In this document: positions 19,990 through 31,451 of the stretch, piece by piece
How positions within the stretch are numbered: the first letter of the stretch is position 1
How the letters are laid out: each line of letters starts with the position of its first letter
Source of the DNA: Candidatus Nanopelagicaceae bacterium
Lineage (GTDB): Bacteria; Actinomycetota; Actinomycetes; Nanopelagicales; Nanopelagicaceae
Length of the DNA: 48,941 nt
Reading direction: 5' to 3'
NCBI GenBank assembly: GCA_023254845.1
Contig: JALRKE010000001.1
Coordinates: 1 to 48,941 of the forward strand
Notes under the pieces: model-generated
What the model was told of the DNA's origin: nothing
Databases searched by the model: none
The model's input: the letters and a program-made list of their open reading frames with translations, nothing else
Position numbers and translations under genes: made by a program

Positions 19990-20110
19990 CGTTGCGCGGC
20001 CCTAAGGCCGTTGCGGGTTCAGCGGTTTAGAGGGCTCAAGGTACCCCCGGGGGGAGAATCTGTAAAAGATGGGCGCGGTTTTCCCGCTCGGGAGGGCAAT
20101 AAAGGGAGAA
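19990..20110. other. GC-rich, structure-prone intergenic segment (candidate ncRNA or structured leader)
   Basis: CGGCC-CTAA-GGCCG hairpin (19997-20010), CCCCCGGGGG palindrome (20044-20053), GCGG-TTTTC-CCGC hairpin (20075-20087); 37 of 60 bases G/C over 20041-20100. Confidence 0.4.
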
Positions 20111-20156
20111 TCTAAGCTGTTGATTGAGTTCAGTTTGAAAGGGCGAGGAGAGAATT

Positions 20157-20858
20157 TTGGGAGTCTTTGTCGAGCGGGTTGTGGCAGATTTCTTTGGAAC
20201 CAATTGCTGGATCATCGCACCCAGCAAGAGTTCGGAGTGTGTGATTGTTGATCCAGGTATTGCTATCCCAAATTTAGTGGTGAAGATTAAAGGGATACTC
20301 CAATCTGCAAATCTGAAGCCTGTCGCCATTTTGATTACTCATGGCCACTTGGACCATCACTTTTCTCTATTGCCGCTGCAAAGAGATTGTGGCGCCGGAG
20401 TTCTAGTCCATAACCTTGATAGAGATCTGCTCGAAAAGCCAGAACGTGGAATGGGAGCGCAGGGCCTTGCTTTAATGGAAGAGTTAGTAAACAAGTACGG
20501 CGCTCACAAATTTGAGGAACCAGAGGATGTAACTGAACTGACCGAGCGGAATGATTTAACTATTGCTGGTATGAGATTCGAGATTGAATCAGCTCCGGGA
20601 CACACTCCCGGATCAATAATCGCGCGAGTAGAGAATGAGATTCTGATTACGGGAGATACCCTCTTTAAAGGTTCAATCGGAAGAACCGACCTGCCACGTG
20701 GCTCAATCTCCGACATGGAACGTACTCTCCGTGAGAAAATTGCCACGCAGCCTGGCCATCTAGAGGTTCTTCCAGGCCATGGAGAGAGGACTCGAATGGA
20801 GATTGAGATTACCTCCAATCCATATATTCAGGCTGCGCTCCAAGGACGTCTCGGATGA
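20157..20858 (+). CDS. MBL-fold metallo-hydrolase (hydroxyacylglutathione hydrolase-like)
   Basis: ITHGHLDHH motif, [22 protein letters not shown] start with AGGAG upstream. Confidence 0.87.
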   Translation: MGVFVERVVADFFGTNCWIIAPSKSSECVIVDPGIAIPNLVVKIKGILQSANLKPVAILITHGHLDHHFSLLPLQRDCGAGVLVHNLDRDLLEKPERGMGAQGLALMEELVNKYGAHKFEEPEDVTELTERNDLTIAGMRFEIESAPGHTPGSIIARVENEILITGDTLFKGSIGRTDLPRGSISDMERTLREKIATQPGHLEVLPGHGERTRMEIEITSNPYIQAALQGRLG

Positions 20859-22135
20859 GCGGAGATTTTCAAGCCCCTAAAGGCGTCTCAGAATATTTTC
20901 CACCTCGCTCGGGAATTTTTGAGAAAGTGGTTCGAAAACTTGAACATGTCTCCCTCGCTGCGAACTATCACCTAATTGAACTCCCTGTCTTTGAAGATAC
21001 CGAACTTTTCACTCGCGGAGTCGGCGAGAGTACTGATGTTGTATCAAAGGAGATGTACACCTTTGAAGATCGGGGAGGAAGATCTCTAACGTTGCGCCCC
21101 GAAGGGACAGCAGGAGTTATTCGATCAATTATTGAACACGGCTTGGACCGAGGACAACTTCCGGTCAAGCTCTACTACAGAGGTCCATTTTTTAGAGCTG
21201 AGCGCCCCCAGGCCGGGAGATATCGCCAGTTCTATCAGTTTGGAATTGAGGCAGTTGGCCTTGATGACCCATTCCTTGACGCGGAGGTCATCTCGATTGC
21301 GTATAGAGGATTTTCATCCTTAGGTCTTAAAAACTTTGAACTTCAAATTACCTCACTTGGGGACGATGAGAGTAGAGGTAAGCATCGTGTGGAGTTCTTG
21401 AAATTCCTATCGAATTTGGATTTAGATGGTGAGACTTTAGATCGGGTGAAGAAAAATCCACTTCGAATATTCGATGATAAGCGAGCTGAAATCCAAGCCA
21501 AAATAAAAGACGCCCCAGTTCTATTAGATTTCCTAACTTCAGATAGTTCGATGAAATTTGAGGCAGTAAAAGGTGCTCTAGAGGAACTTGAAATTCCGTT
21601 TGTTGTGAATTCCAGGATGGTTCGCGGCTTGGACTATTACACCGGGACAGCCTTCGAATTTGTCCATAAAGGTCTCGGTGCACAAGCGAGTATTGGCGGG
21701 GGCGGACGCTACGACGGTTTGATGAAGACTTTGGGTGGACAAGATTTATCTGGAATCGGATTTGGATTGGGAATCGATCGGATCATTCTTGCCCTTGAAA
21801 CTGAAGGCTTGGTTGATACCTCAAATGAGAATTCAAAGGGCGTTGATGAATATCTTGATCTCTTCATAGTTCCAATTGGCGATAGCGCAAAGTTACGCGC
21901 TATCTCTCTCATTGAGATGGTTCGAAAAACTGGTTTTGTTGCTGATATGGGATTTGGAGATCGCTCCCTAAAGGGCGCAATGAAGGCGGCTGACAAGTTA
22001 AACGCACGACATGTCTTGGTGCTAGGAGATGCGGAACTTCAATCTGGTCAGGGCCGGCTGAAACGTATGGCCGACGGAAATGAAGTATCCATTACCCTTG
22101 ACTCCTTAGCTGCGTCTCTAAAGAACGCTGTATAA
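20855..22135 (+). CDS. hisS: Histidyl-tRNA synthetase
   Basis: Class II motifs; [33 protein letters not shown]. Confidence 0.97.
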   Translation: MSGDFQAPKGVSEYFPPRSGIFEKVVRKLEHVSLAANYHLIELPVFEDTELFTRGVGESTDVVSKEMYTFEDRGGRSLTLRPEGTAGVIRSIIEHGLDRGQLPVKLYYRGPFFRAERPQAGRYRQFYQFGIEAVGLDDPFLDAEVISIAYRGFSSLGLKNFELQITSLGDDESRGKHRVEFLKFLSNLDLDGETLDRVKKNPLRIFDDKRAEIQAKIKDAPVLLDFLTSDSSMKFEAVKGALEELEIPFVVNSRMVRGLDYYTGTAFEFVHKGLGAQASIGGGGRYDGLMKTLGGQDLSGIGFGLGIDRIILALETEGLVDTSNENSKGVDEYLDLFIVPIGDSAKLRAISLIEMVRKTGFVADMGFGDRSLKGAMKAADKLNARHVLVLGDAELQSGQGRLKRMADGNEVSITLDSLAASLKNAV

Positions 22136-22172
22136 CTGGCGCTTCTACCGCGCTTTACTCGAAAGGTGGCTC

Positions 22173-23933
22173 ATGCTCCGTTCACATCTTGCAGGTGAAC
22201 TTCGCTCCTCCCAAGTCGGTGAAACGGTGCGCCTTGCCGGTTGGGTAGCACGCCGGCGGGATCATGGCGGAGTTGCCTTTATTGATTTGCGAGACGCCAG
22301 CGGAAACGTTCAAGTCGTAATCTCTGATGAAAAGGTTGCCGGAGCGCTAAGAGCCGAGTGGTGCGTCCTTGCGGTGGGAAAAATCGCGAAACGGCCATCC
22401 GGGAATGAAAATCTAAATATCCCGACCGGTGAAATCGAAGTGATCTGTGATCAATTAGAAGTTCTAAGTGAGGCGGCTGCTCTTCCTTTCCCAGTCGACT
22501 CGGGTGAGAAAGTGAATGTAAGCGAAGAGATTCGGCTTAAGTATCGATATCTAGATTTGCGTCGCGAAGAGCCATCAAAGGCTCTCCGGCTACGTTCAAG
22601 AGTCACGAGTGAGATTAGAAGCGCAATGGATGAACTTGATTTCTTAGAAATTGAAACTCCTTATTTGACACGCTCTACTCCGGAAGGTGCACGAGACTTC
22701 TTGGTTCCGGTGCGACTTCAGCCAGGTTCTTGGTACGCGCTACCTCAATCACCTCAACTTTTTAAGCAACTCTTGATGGTGGCAGGTATGGAGCGGTACT
22801 ACCAAATAGCACGTTGCTTCAGGGATGAAGATTTCCGAGCTGACCGTCAACCTGAATTCACCCAACTAGATATTGAAATGTCTTTTGTCGATCAAGAAGA
22901 TGTAATTAATGTTGCCGAGTCGATCTTGAAACGTGTTTTCCAAGCAACGCTTGATTACGAGATCTCTACTCCGATTCCCCGTATGACATATCACGAGGCG
23001 ATGCGGAGATTTGGTTCAGATAAACCAGATTTGAGATTTGCAACCGAGCTGGTTGACGCCACTGATTTCTTCAAAAATACCTCCTTTAGAGTTTTCCAAG
23101 CTCCTCACGTTGGAGCAGTCGTGATGCCAGGCGGTGCGAATTCGCCACGTCGAGAGTTGGATGCCTGGCAAGATTGGGCTAAAGCTCGTGGCGCAAAAGG
23201 TCTTGCCTACATTTTGGTGGGAGAAGATGGAACTCTCTCTGGACCGGTCGCTAAGAATCTCTCAGCTGATGAGAGTTCGGGTATCGCCCAATTTGTTGGC
23301 GCTAAGAATGGTGACGCAATCTTCTTCGCTGCGGGGGAGCGGACTGCTTCGCTATCTCTTCTGGGAGCAGTTCGTCTCGAAATTGGCGAACGCTGCAGTC
23401 TGATTGATAAGGATCGCTGGGAATTTCTCTGGGTAGTAGATGCCCCGATGTTTGAAAGGACAGAAGAAGGTGGTTGGACCGCGGTACACCATCCATTTAC
23501 TGGCCCTAAACCAGAATACGAGAAAAGTTTTGTCACGGATCCTGAGAAGGCACTCGCTTATGCATATGACATTGTCCTAAACGGAAATGAGATTGGTGGC
23601 GGTTCTATCCGTATCCATAAGCGCGAAATCCAAAAAGAAGTATTCAAGGTGATTGGCTTAAGTGATGAAGAAGCCCAGAGCAAGTTCGGGTTTCTTCTCG
23701 AAGCATTTAATTACGGACCGCCGCCACATGGTGGTATCGCGTTGGGACTAGATCGACTCTGCGCATTGCTTGCGGGAGCCGAATCTATTCGTGAGGTAAT
23801 TGCGTTTCCAAAGACAGCAAGTGGTGGAGACCCACTGACTGGCGCTCCCACACCAATCACTCAGGCGCAACGGCGGGAGAGCGGTGTTGATGCGGTTGCC
23901 GAGGTTAAGAAGAAGGGAGATGAACTTGGGTAG
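22173..23933 (+). CDS. aspS: Aspartyl-tRNA synthetase (bacterial type)
   Basis: [65 protein letters not shown]. Confidence 0.97.
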   Translation: MLRSHLAGELRSSQVGETVRLAGWVARRRDHGGVAFIDLRDASGNVQVVISDEKVAGALRAEWCVLAVGKIAKRPSGNENLNIPTGEIEVICDQLEVLSEAAALPFPVDSGEKVNVSEEIRLKYRYLDLRREEPSKALRLRSRVTSEIRSAMDELDFLEIETPYLTRSTPEGARDFLVPVRLQPGSWYALPQSPQLFKQLLMVAGMERYYQIARCFRDEDFRADRQPEFTQLDIEMSFVDQEDVINVAESILKRVFQATLDYEISTPIPRMTYHEAMRRFGSDKPDLRFATELVDATDFFKNTSFRVFQAPHVGAVVMPGGANSPRRELDAWQDWAKARGAKGLAYILVGEDGTLSGPVAKNLSADESSGIAQFVGAKNGDAIFFAAGERTASLSLLGAVRLEIGERCSLIDKDRWEFLWVVDAPMFERTEEGGWTAVHHPFTGPKPEYEKSFVTDPEKALAYAYDIVLNGNEIGGGSIRIHKREIQKEVFKVIGLSDEEAQSKFGFLLEAFNYGPPPHGGIALGLDRLCALLAGAESIREVIAFPKTASGGDPLTGAPTPITQAQRRESGVDAVAEVKKKGDELG

Positions 23934-23936
23934 GCT
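23931..23936 (+). promoter_or_regulatory. Candidate -10 of the leaderless DUF948 gene, overlapping aspS stop codon (TAGGCT-N6-ATG)
   Basis: aspS TAG stop 23931-23933 forms the start of TAGGCT; ggcctc ATG 23943. Confidence 0.5.
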
Positions 23937-23942
23937 GGCCTC

Positions 23943-24365
23943 ATGTTCGGTGGCGAAGTGAGCGCATCTGGTATCGCAGCCATAATCGCTGCTTCGGCAT
24001 TCCTCGTCATATCAATCTCGATTGCGTACGCTGTCTTTCGACTGGGCAGAGCGATAGATGAAGTGGGTACCGCAGTCAAGAACATCTCAAATGAGACAAC
24101 GCCACTTCTTAACGAAGTTACAACAACTGTGGAATTGGTAAATGGTCCCTTAGAGAGCATCAATAAGGTAACTCGCACCATTGATGAGATGAGTAGCAAG
24201 ATCGCCGATTCAACCTCGTCGTTTTTGGATAAGAACCAGATAGCTATGAAGGCGGCTGGCGCGGTCCTAACCGCAGCCCAGTTGCGTAAAAAGGGCAAGA
24301 AGAAGAAAAAGGGGTCTAGCAAGAGAGCGGAGCGTTCTCAATACGTCGATGATGAGGAGTTCTAA
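23943..24365 (+). CDS. DUF948-type membrane protein with Lys-rich C-terminus
   Basis: N-terminal TM, TVKNISNETTPLLNEVTTTVELVNGPLESINKVTRTIDEM; between aspS and alaS. Confidence 0.75.
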   Translation: MFGGEVSASGIAAIIAASAFLVISISIAYAVFRLGRAIDEVGTAVKNISNETTPLLNEVTTTVELVNGPLESINKVTRTIDEMSSKIADSTSSFLDKNQIAMKAAGAVLTAAQLRKKGKKKKKGSSKRAERSQYVDDEEF

Positions 24366-24371
24366 AAGAGC

Positions 24372-27047
24372 GTGAACTCCGCCGAGATTCGAAAACGCTG
24401 GCTCAAATTCTTTGAGAACGGCAACTCCCTAGGGCTCACACATACCGTTGTTCCTTCGGCATCGCTCGTTCTCAATGATCCGAACCTGCTCCTTGTCAAC
24501 GCAGGAATGGTGCCGTTCAAGCCGTATTTTCTCGGGGAGATGAGCGCTCCTTATCCAAGGGCTACCTCAGTCCAGAAATGCGTTCGAACTCTTGATATTG
24601 ATGAAGTGGGAAAGACGACTCGACATGCCTCTTTCTTCCAAATGTGTGGCAATTTCTCTTTTGGTGATTATTTCAAAGATGGTGCGATTGAGTTAGCTTG
24701 GGAGTTATTAACGAAACCGCAAACTGATGGCGGATATGGTTTTGAAGAATCTAAGCTCTGGGTGACCGTTTATCTCGATGATGATGAGGCGGCCGATATC
24801 TGGCATAAGAAGATTGGAGTTCCTAAAGAGAAAATCCAACGTCGCGGTATGGCGGACAATTTCTGGTCTATGGGGGTTCCTGGACCTTGTGGTCCTTGTT
24901 CCGAAATTTACTTTGATCGTGGACCGGAGTACGGAAGAGAAGGCGGACCTATTGCAGATGAAGATAGGTATTTGGAGATCTGGAATTTGGTTTTCATGCA
25001 GAACATCCGAGGCGATGGACCGGGGAAAGAGGGCTATCCAATCCTAGGCGAATTGCCCGCAAAGAATATTGATACCGGTCTAGGACTTGAGCGAACCGCT
25101 GCTCTACTTCAGGGCGTTGAAAACATCTATGAGATTGACACTACCGCCATGATTCTAAATCGCGCTAGTGAGCTCTCAGGAATCAAGTATGGAGCTGGCG
25201 AGAAGGATGATATTTCCCTAAGAGTCGTTGCGGATCATGCGCGTACCGCAACAATGCTTATTGGCGATGGTGTTATTCCAGGAAATGAAGGACGTGGTTA
25301 CGTTCTGCGCCGGATGATGCGTAGAACTATAAGAAACATGAAGTTACTAGGGGCCGAGGATAGAAATATTTCCGAATTAATTTCAACCTCTATCACAGCA
25401 ATGGGTGCGCAATATCCGGAGTTAGAGAAGGATCAAGAGCGTATAAAGAAAGTAGCTGAGGCTGAAGAAGAAGCCTTCTTATCAACGCTAAAGAGTGGAA
25501 CCCTGATTTTTGATCAAGCTCGCGCCAATGTAACCGCTAAAGGTAAGAACGTTATATCCGGTGAGGATGTATTCAAACTTCATGATACTTATGGATTTCC
25601 CTTTGATCTCACCCTGGAAATGGCAAGCGAAAGCGGATTACAGATTGATGGTGATGGCTTCAAGCGGCTCATGAAGGAACAGAAAGAGCGAGCAAAGGCC
25701 GATGCAAAGGCAAAAAAGAGTGGCCATACAGATTTGAGTGAGTATCGAAACATTGCGGAGAATGCAAAAGCTCTGGCGTTCGTTGGTTACGAACACCTCT
25801 CTGCGGAAGCCTCAATTGTTGGAGTTCTTGTAGATGGAAAGTCCGAAAAATCAGTCTCGGTAGGAAGTGAAATCGAAATCGTTCTAGATAGAACCCCCTT
25901 TTATGCTGAGGGAGGCGGCCAACTCGCTGATGGTGGCGTAATCAGGACTTCAGATGGCGCGCTTATTGAGATTGACGATGTGCAAGCTCCCCTTCCAGGA
26001 TTGTTCGTTCATCGTGGAAGAGTGAGCGATGGCGAGGTAAGAATTGGAACAAAGGTCTTTGCTGAGATTGATCGCCAACGTCGGGCCGGAATTTCTAGAG
26101 CACATACCGCAACCCATATGGTTCATAAGGCGTTTCGGGAGATCTTGGGTGAAACTGCAACTCAGGCAGGATCTGAAAATGCTCCGGGCAGGTTCCGTTT
26201 CGATTTCCCTTCTACTGGCGCAGTTCCTAAATCTGCACTTGATGAGGTCGAGGTAAGAGTGAATACCTTGCTAGCTGACGATCTTGAAGTTACCGCCCAA
26301 GAAATGTCGATTGACGAAGCAAAATCTATCGGCGCAATGGCGCTATTCGGAGAGAAATATGGCGAAAGGGTTCGCGTAGTTAGCGTTGGCGATTGGGCTC
26401 GTGAGCTGTGTGGTGGAACCCATGTTCATCGTTCGGGGCAACTTGGTCTGATAAAGCTCTTATCAGAATCCTCCATTGGATCGGGAGTTAGGCGAGTCGA
26501 AGCGCTGGTAGGGGTAGATGCCTTCTCATATTTAGCCCGCGAACATGTAATCCTCAATTCTGTAACTGAACTAATAAAGGGAGCACGATCCGAAGAGTTG
26601 CCAGAGCGAATCTCCAAACTTCTGCAGAAGATTAAAGAGATGGAGAAGGAATTTAAGGTCATAAAGTTGGTGCAAGCGCGAGAGAAAATACCTGGGCTAA
26701 TTGCATCAGCTGAGAAGTTGGGCCAACTTTCGGTAGTAATCAACCACTTTGAGGGCGAGATTGGGGGAGATGAATTAAGAACTCTTGCCTTGGAGCTCCG
26801 TGAAAAACTGAAGGGAGCGGTGGTCATACTCTCATCGGTCGTAGAGGATCGAGTGGTTCTTGTCTGTGCCACAGATGAACTCTCAAGATCTACTGGAGTC
26901 AGAGCTGGCGAATTAGCTAAGCGAGCCTCACAAATTCTGGGCGGCGGCGGCGGCGGAAAAGATGATTTCGCACAAGGCGGCGGAACGGATGTCGCAGGAC
27001 TTAAGCAGGCCTTCGCAGCACTCAGATCTGATCTACAAAAAAACTAA
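24372..27047 (+). CDS. alaS: Alanyl-tRNA synthetase
   Basis: GTG start; [74 protein letters not shown]. Confidence 0.98.
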   Translation: MNSAEIRKRWLKFFENGNSLGLTHTVVPSASLVLNDPNLLLVNAGMVPFKPYFLGEMSAPYPRATSVQKCVRTLDIDEVGKTTRHASFFQMCGNFSFGDYFKDGAIELAWELLTKPQTDGGYGFEESKLWVTVYLDDDEAADIWHKKIGVPKEKIQRRGMADNFWSMGVPGPCGPCSEIYFDRGPEYGREGGPIADEDRYLEIWNLVFMQNIRGDGPGKEGYPILGELPAKNIDTGLGLERTAALLQGVENIYEIDTTAMILNRASELSGIKYGAGEKDDISLRVVADHARTATMLIGDGVIPGNEGRGYVLRRMMRRTIRNMKLLGAEDRNISELISTSITAMGAQYPELEKDQERIKKVAEAEEEAFLSTLKSGTLIFDQARANVTAKGKNVISGEDVFKLHDTYGFPFDLTLEMASESGLQIDGDGFKRLMKEQKERAKADAKAKKSGHTDLSEYRNIAENAKALAFVGYEHLSAEASIVGVLVDGKSEKSVSVGSEIEIVLDRTPFYAEGGGQLADGGVIRTSDGALIEIDDVQAPLPGLFVHRGRVSDGEVRIGTKVFAEIDRQRRAGISRAHTATHMVHKAFREILGETATQAGSENAPGRFRFDFPSTGAVPKSALDEVEVRVNTLLADDLEVTAQEMSIDEAKSIGAMALFGEKYGERVRVVSVGDWARELCGGTHVHRSGQLGLIKLLSESSIGSGVRRVEALVGVDAFSYLAREHVILNSVTELIKGARSEELPERISKLLQKIKEMEKEFKVIKLVQAREKIPGLIASAEKLGQLSVVINHFEGEIGGDELRTLALELREKLKGAVVILSSVVEDRVVLVCATDELSRSTGVRAGELAKRASQILGGGGGGKDDFAQGGGTDVAGLKQAFAALRSDLQKN

Positions 27048-27484
27048 TGACTCTAGAGACCGGTCATCGGATTGCGATTGATTACGGTCAGAAGTGGATT
27101 GGCATCGCTATATCTGATAGCTCAGGGTTAATCGCTTCGCCAGTTGGATCATTTGCCGTTACGGATCTACAAGAAGAGTTGAGTAAGTTGGTCGAGCAGA
27201 AAAAGATCTCCACAATCTATGTGGGTTTACCAATCCACTTATCTGGTGGCGAAGGTGAATCAGCAGTTCACGCAAGAGCGCTAGCACGCCTCATAAGTCA
27301 GTTAAATATCGCTCCAGTTCGTCTAGTGGATGAGCGACTTTCAACTTCTTCTGCATCTGGCGACAAATCGCTTATCGCAAAGTTCGGCATTGACGCCCTA
27401 GCGGCTGTAGAAATTCTGAAATTCGCCCTCGAAGGGGAGCGTTCGCAAAATCGACCATTCGGAAGCTCACTTGATGATAAGTAG
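27047..27484 (+). CDS. ruvX: YqgF/RuvX family putative Holliday junction resolvase
   Basis: RIAIDYGQKWIGIAISD, VYVGLP-like IYVGLPIHLSG, VRLVDERLSTSSA. Confidence 0.92.
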   Translation: MTLETGHRIAIDYGQKWIGIAISDSSGLIASPVGSFAVTDLQEELSKLVEQKKISTIYVGLPIHLSGGEGESAVHARALARLISQLNIAPVRLVDERLSTSSASGDKSLIAKFGIDALAAVEILKFALEGERSQNRPFGSSLDDK

Positions 27485-28493
27485 AGTTGGTGTTAGAAAT
27501 TTGGGCTTGGCGCTAGCCTTTATATTGTTAATGACGCTTGGACTTCGGGAAATTGCTCCTGGACCCCGCACGGCGCCCGACTTTGACGGCAGCGCTCGTG
27601 GCCCTGAAGTGGTTATACATATTGATGCTGGTATGACTGGATCACAAGTGGGAGAAGTTTTAGAACGCGAATTCGTTGTGAAATCTGCGCTGGCGTATTT
27701 TCGAGCAGCCGTTGCCAATGAGAAAAGTAAGCGGATTGCTCCAGGCGAGCATCGAATAGAGACTCGAATACCAGCATCAGAAGCAGTTTTGCAACTATTG
27801 GATCCAGATCGAATAGTGGATCTAGTTCGAGTGCGCGACGGTGCACGCCTCCGGGAAGTCGTGGATGCGTTAGCAACGGGTGGTTTTGAGAGAAAGAGAG
27901 TCTCACAGGCTCTTTCTAGGATTAAGCCACCTGAGGATTTCAAACTTGGTAGCGTCGAGGGATTTCTGTATCCCGCTTTTTACTCTTTCCCTCGGGGAAC
28001 AACAGAAGAAGATGCACTATCGGCAATGCTCTCACGTTTCCAACAAAGTACACGTGACTTAAGTTGGCAATATGAAGAGTTCTCAAAGAAAGAATTAATG
28101 ATCATCTCTTCCTTAGTTGAGTCAGAAGGAACGCCGGATGTCTTCGCCAAAGTTGCCCGGGTAGTTTACAACCGTCTGGAAAAGGGTATGAAGCTCCAAT
28201 TTGATTCAACAGTTCACTATGTTTTTGATCGACGCGGAGAGATTGCGCTTTCATTAGAGGACACACAGGTGCGAAACAGATACAACACTTTTGTTTATGC
28301 CGGACTTCCCCCGGGACCGATTGGGAGTCCTACGCGCGCAGCTATTGAAGCAACGCTAAATCCAGCCGATGGCGACTGGCTGTATTTTGTTACCGTGCTT
28401 CCGAATGAGACTCGGTTCACCTCTTCATATGACGAATTCTTGAAGTACAAGGCTGAGTACAAGAGAAATTATGCGAATGGAGCCTTTGAATGA
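27474..28493 (+). CDS. mltG: Endolytic murein transglycosylase MltG
   Basis: YceG signature: IISSLVESEGTPDVFAKVARVVYNRLEKGMKLQFDSTVHY; single N-terminal TM. Confidence 0.93.
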   Translation: MISRVGVRNLGLALAFILLMTLGLREIAPGPRTAPDFDGSARGPEVVIHIDAGMTGSQVGEVLEREFVVKSALAYFRAAVANEKSKRIAPGEHRIETRIPASEAVLQLLDPDRIVDLVRVRDGARLREVVDALATGGFERKRVSQALSRIKPPEDFKLGSVEGFLYPAFYSFPRGTTEEDALSAMLSRFQQSTRDLSWQYEEFSKKELMIISSLVESEGTPDVFAKVARVVYNRLEKGMKLQFDSTVHYVFDRRGEIALSLEDTQVRNRYNTFVYAGLPPGPIGSPTRAAIEATLNPADGDWLYFVTVLPNETRFTSSYDEFLKYKAEYKRNYANGAFE

Positions 28494-29278
28494 AGAGATT
28501 CGCGGTCCTTGGCTCTCCCATAGAACATAGCCTTTCCCCGGTTTTGCATAACTTTCTTTACAAAAAACTTGATTTGCAAGCTGAATATGATCGATTTGAA
28601 GTAAAGCAAGGCGAGTTAAAGGATTTCTTAGCACTCCATAACTCGGAGGAGTGGTGGGGACTTTCGCTAACAATGCCTTTGAAGGAAGAAGGAATGCGGC
28701 ACTGCGATTCGTTAGCAGAAGAGGCCCTTGAGACTAGTTCGATCAATACCTTAAAGCGCGTCACAAGCGGCTGGACGGGTTACAACACCGATGTCTTTGG
28801 CTTTAGATTTCTTATAGAAAGAATTGCGGGAGCGGGTGGTCCAAAGGAATACGAGGATGTTTCAATTCTTGGAGCAGGAGGCACTGCGCGAGCCGCATTA
28901 GTGGCCTTGCGAGATAGCGGCAAGAAGGCAAAAGTATTTCGAAGGAATTCCGAACGTGATCAGTCACTCCTGCGAGCCAATCGGGATATAGAGATCATCG
29001 ATTGGAGTGAAGCTTCACGCGCCTTTGATTCTGCAGTCATCATTAATTGTGCGCCTGCTGATGCTATGTCTTCAATTACTAGTAATGCTCAATGTAGAGG
29101 TTTCCTTTTGGATTCTCTCTATAGCCCGTGGCCCACTCCTTTAATGAGAGTTTCTGATTCAAAGTTCTTCTCTGGTAAGGACCTATTAGTAGCTCAAGCG
29201 ATTCAACAATTTGAAGTCTTCTTCGATATTTCGTTGGAGCACGATTCAACTTTCACAGAATTGAGAGCCTTGATCTAG
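28490..29278 (+). CDS. aroE: Shikimate dehydrogenase
   Basis: FAVLGSPIEHSLSPVLHN, LSLTMPLKE, SILGAGGTARAAL. Confidence 0.92.
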   Translation: MKRFAVLGSPIEHSLSPVLHNFLYKKLDLQAEYDRFEVKQGELKDFLALHNSEEWWGLSLTMPLKEEGMRHCDSLAEEALETSSINTLKRVTSGWTGYNTDVFGFRFLIERIAGAGGPKEYEDVSILGAGGTARAALVALRDSGKKAKVFRRNSERDQSLLRANRDIEIIDWSEASRAFDSAVIINCAPADAMSSITSNAQCRGFLLDSLYSPWPTPLMRVSDSKFFSGKDLLVAQAIQQFEVFFDISLEHDSTFTELRALI

Positions 29279-29315
29279 ATATCCACAGAGATCATCGCCA
29301 ATCTGAAACAAGCAG

Positions 29316-29729
29316 GTGACTGACTATTCTGCTGGGGTGTTTTCATATTTCTTTGCTTTCGTGCTGATTAGCGCAACCGATCTAAAATTTAGGATCATTC
29401 CAAAAGGATTGAACTTAGCTCTAGTGGCCACAACCTCCACCTATTTAATGATTACTCGTAATGCGGCGCTTCTTCTTGCTTCGCTAGTAGCGTTTCTAAT
29501 TTATGCCATTCTTTATCGACTTTCGAAAGGAGGAGTCGGATATGGTGACGTGCGACTGGCTCCGGCAGCGTTGGATCTTTATGCGATTACCCCAACTGGC
29601 CCACTAACAATCCATCTTCTGGCCTGGGTGCTCGCGGGTTTTCTTCTACTTCTCAAAAAACACTCTTCACCATCCTTGCCGTTTGCGCCATTTCTCCTTG
29701 CCGCCACCATAATCATCAACCATCTTTAG
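29316..29729 (+). CDS. Short A24-family (type IV) prepilin peptidase-like protein
   Basis: ATDLKFRIIPK and GGVGYGDVRLA (GxGD protease motif); no N-terminal methylase domain; aro-cluster location. Confidence 0.75.
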   Translation: MTDYSAGVFSYFFAFVLISATDLKFRIIPKGLNLALVATTSTYLMITRNAALLLASLVAFLIYAILYRLSKGGVGYGDVRLAPAALDLYAITPTGPLTIHLLAWVLAGFLLLLKKHSSPSLPFAPFLLAATIIINHL

Positions 29730-29751
29730 CGCGGAACTGAGATAATGAGCC

Positions 29752-30933
29752 ATGCGTTGGTTAACTGGTGGGGAGTCTCATGGACCAAGTTTGGTTGGAA
29801 TTATTGAAGGTTTGCCGGCGCACATTGAAATCACCTCTGAGGAGATACAGAAACATCTCGCAAGGCGCCGTTTAGGTTTTGGCCGCGGCGCTAGGCAGAA
29901 ATTTGAAGCTGACGAACTGAGAATTTTGGGTGGTATTCGCCACGGCAAGAGCCAGGGTGGGCCAATCTGCCTAGAGATTGCTAATAGCGAGTGGCCGAAG
30001 TGGGAGAAGGTAATGTCTGCAGACCCAGTTTCGAAAGAGGAATTGGCGGAGCTGGCTCGGAACGCGCCCCTCACGAGACCAAGGCCGGGTCATGCTGACT
30101 TGGTCGGTATGCAGAAATACGATTTTGATGATGCCCGAGCAATCCTCGAGAGAGCATCAGCCCGTGAGACGGCTACAAGAGTTGCACTTGGTGCAGTTGC
30201 GAGAGCATTTCTCAAGCAGGTGGCAAATATTGAAGTACTAAGTCATGTAGTTCGTATCGGTTCTATTGCGTTGCCCGAGAATTACAGACTTCCTCTAATA
30301 AATCAACAAGACGCTATAGATGAAAGTCCAGTTCGTTGTAGCGACAGAGAAGTTAGTGATCAGATGGTCGCAGAAATTGAAGCTGCTCATCGCGAGGGGG
30401 ATACGCTCGGCGGGGTTGTCGAAGTACTTGCGTATAACTTGATGCCCGGACTTGGTTCACATGTGCATTGGGATCGCAGGCTAGACGCTCGATTGGCAGG
30501 GGCGCTTATGGGCATTCAGGCTATTAAAGGAGTTGAGGTTGGCGATGGATTCTTGAGCGCAGCGCGGAGAGGTTCAGTTGCTCACGACGAGATTGAGAGA
30601 AATGCAACCGGTGAGATAACGCGGCGAACCCATCGTGCTGGTGGTACAGAAGGCGGAATGAGTACCGGTGAAGTGCTCCGTGTCCGAGCTGCGATGAAAC
30701 CTATTTCAACCGTTCCGAAATCTCTCGACACAATTGATATGAGCACTGGGGAGGCAGCCAAGGCTATAAATCAGAGGTCTGATGTCTGTGCGGTTCCTGC
30801 AGCAGGAGTAATCGCTGAAGCGATGGTTGCGTTAGTACTGGCTGAGGCAGTCCTTGAAAAGTTTGGTGGCGATAGCGTCAATGAAACAAAGCGAAATGTG
30901 GCCTCATATCTAGCAAATCTGCCAAAGTTCTAG
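29752..30933 (+). CDS. aroC: Chorismate synthase
   Basis: [44 protein letters not shown]. Confidence 0.98.
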   Translation: MRWLTGGESHGPSLVGIIEGLPAHIEITSEEIQKHLARRRLGFGRGARQKFEADELRILGGIRHGKSQGGPICLEIANSEWPKWEKVMSADPVSKEELAELARNAPLTRPRPGHADLVGMQKYDFDDARAILERASARETATRVALGAVARAFLKQVANIEVLSHVVRIGSIALPENYRLPLINQQDAIDESPVRCSDREVSDQMVAEIEAAHREGDTLGGVVEVLAYNLMPGLGSHVHWDRRLDARLAGALMGIQAIKGVEVGDGFLSAARRGSVAHDEIERNATGEITRRTHRAGGTEGGMSTGEVLRVRAAMKPISTVPKSLDTIDMSTGEAAKAINQRSDVCAVPAAGVIAEAMVALVLAEAVLEKFGGDSVNETKRNVASYLANLPKF

Positions 30934-30947
30934 GCGAGATTTTCGTT

Positions 30948-31451
30948 ATGAGCTCAAGAATCGTTCTAATCGGACCGCCCGGATCGGGAAAGACCAGTGT
31001 CGGCAGAATTCTTGCGCACGAGTTGAATTTAAATGTGATCGATACCGATCGAGAGATCGAGGAAAAGAGTGGGAAGAAGATTGGAGATATTTTCTTGGAA
31101 GTTGGGGAGTCCGGCTTTCGCAAGATTGAGCGTGAGGTAGTTCTAGATGCTCTAAATAAGGAAGGCACGGTTATTTCGCTAGGTGGTGGATCTATTCTCG
31201 ATCCTCAGGTTTGCGATCAATTAACGATGGAACCGAACGTTGTTTACCTAGAGGTCTCAATTTCAAATGCGGCTCCGCGCGTCGGTTTCAACACCGATCG
31301 CCCGCTGCTTCTTGCAAATCCACGTCAACAGTGGCTCAAACTCTTCGAGGAGAGAAGAGAACGCTATGAAAGTCTGGCTCGATATCGAGTCTGCACTGAT
31401 AACAAGAAAGCAAAAGAGAGCGCGTTGGAGATCAAGGAGTTGCTCGCTTGA
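30948..31451 (+). CDS. aroK: Shikimate kinase
   Basis: IVLIGPPGSGKTSVGRILA, DTDREIEEKSGKKIGDIF, ISLGGGSI. Confidence 0.96.
   Translation: MSSRIVLIGPPGSGKTSVGRILAHELNLNVIDTDREIEEKSGKKIGDIFLEVGESGFRKIEREVVLDALNKEGTVISLGGGSILDPQVCDQLTMEPNVVYLEVSISNAAPRVGFNTDRPLLLANPRQQWLKLFEERRERYESLARYRVCTDNKKAKESALEIKELLA

Noticed and set aside
19985-20100. tRNA, SRP RNA, RNase P RNA or 6C RNA in the GC-rich intergenic region
   Set aside because: No tRNA cloverleaf or GGTTCGANTCC T-arm, no GGAAGG SRP loop, no RNase P core, and only one C6 run on the minus strand rather than the paired C-rich loops of 6C RNA. Left as an unassigned structured region.
22136-22172. T-box or other tRNA-sensing leaders upstream of thrS, hisS, aspS or alaS
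   Set aside because: All upstream gaps are under 40 nt or overlap the preceding gene; there is no room for a T-box specifier/antiterminator.
26935-27000. GGC/GGCGG microrepeat as a structural or phase-variable element
   Set aside because: It encodes the conserved Ala[16 protein letters not shown] motif.
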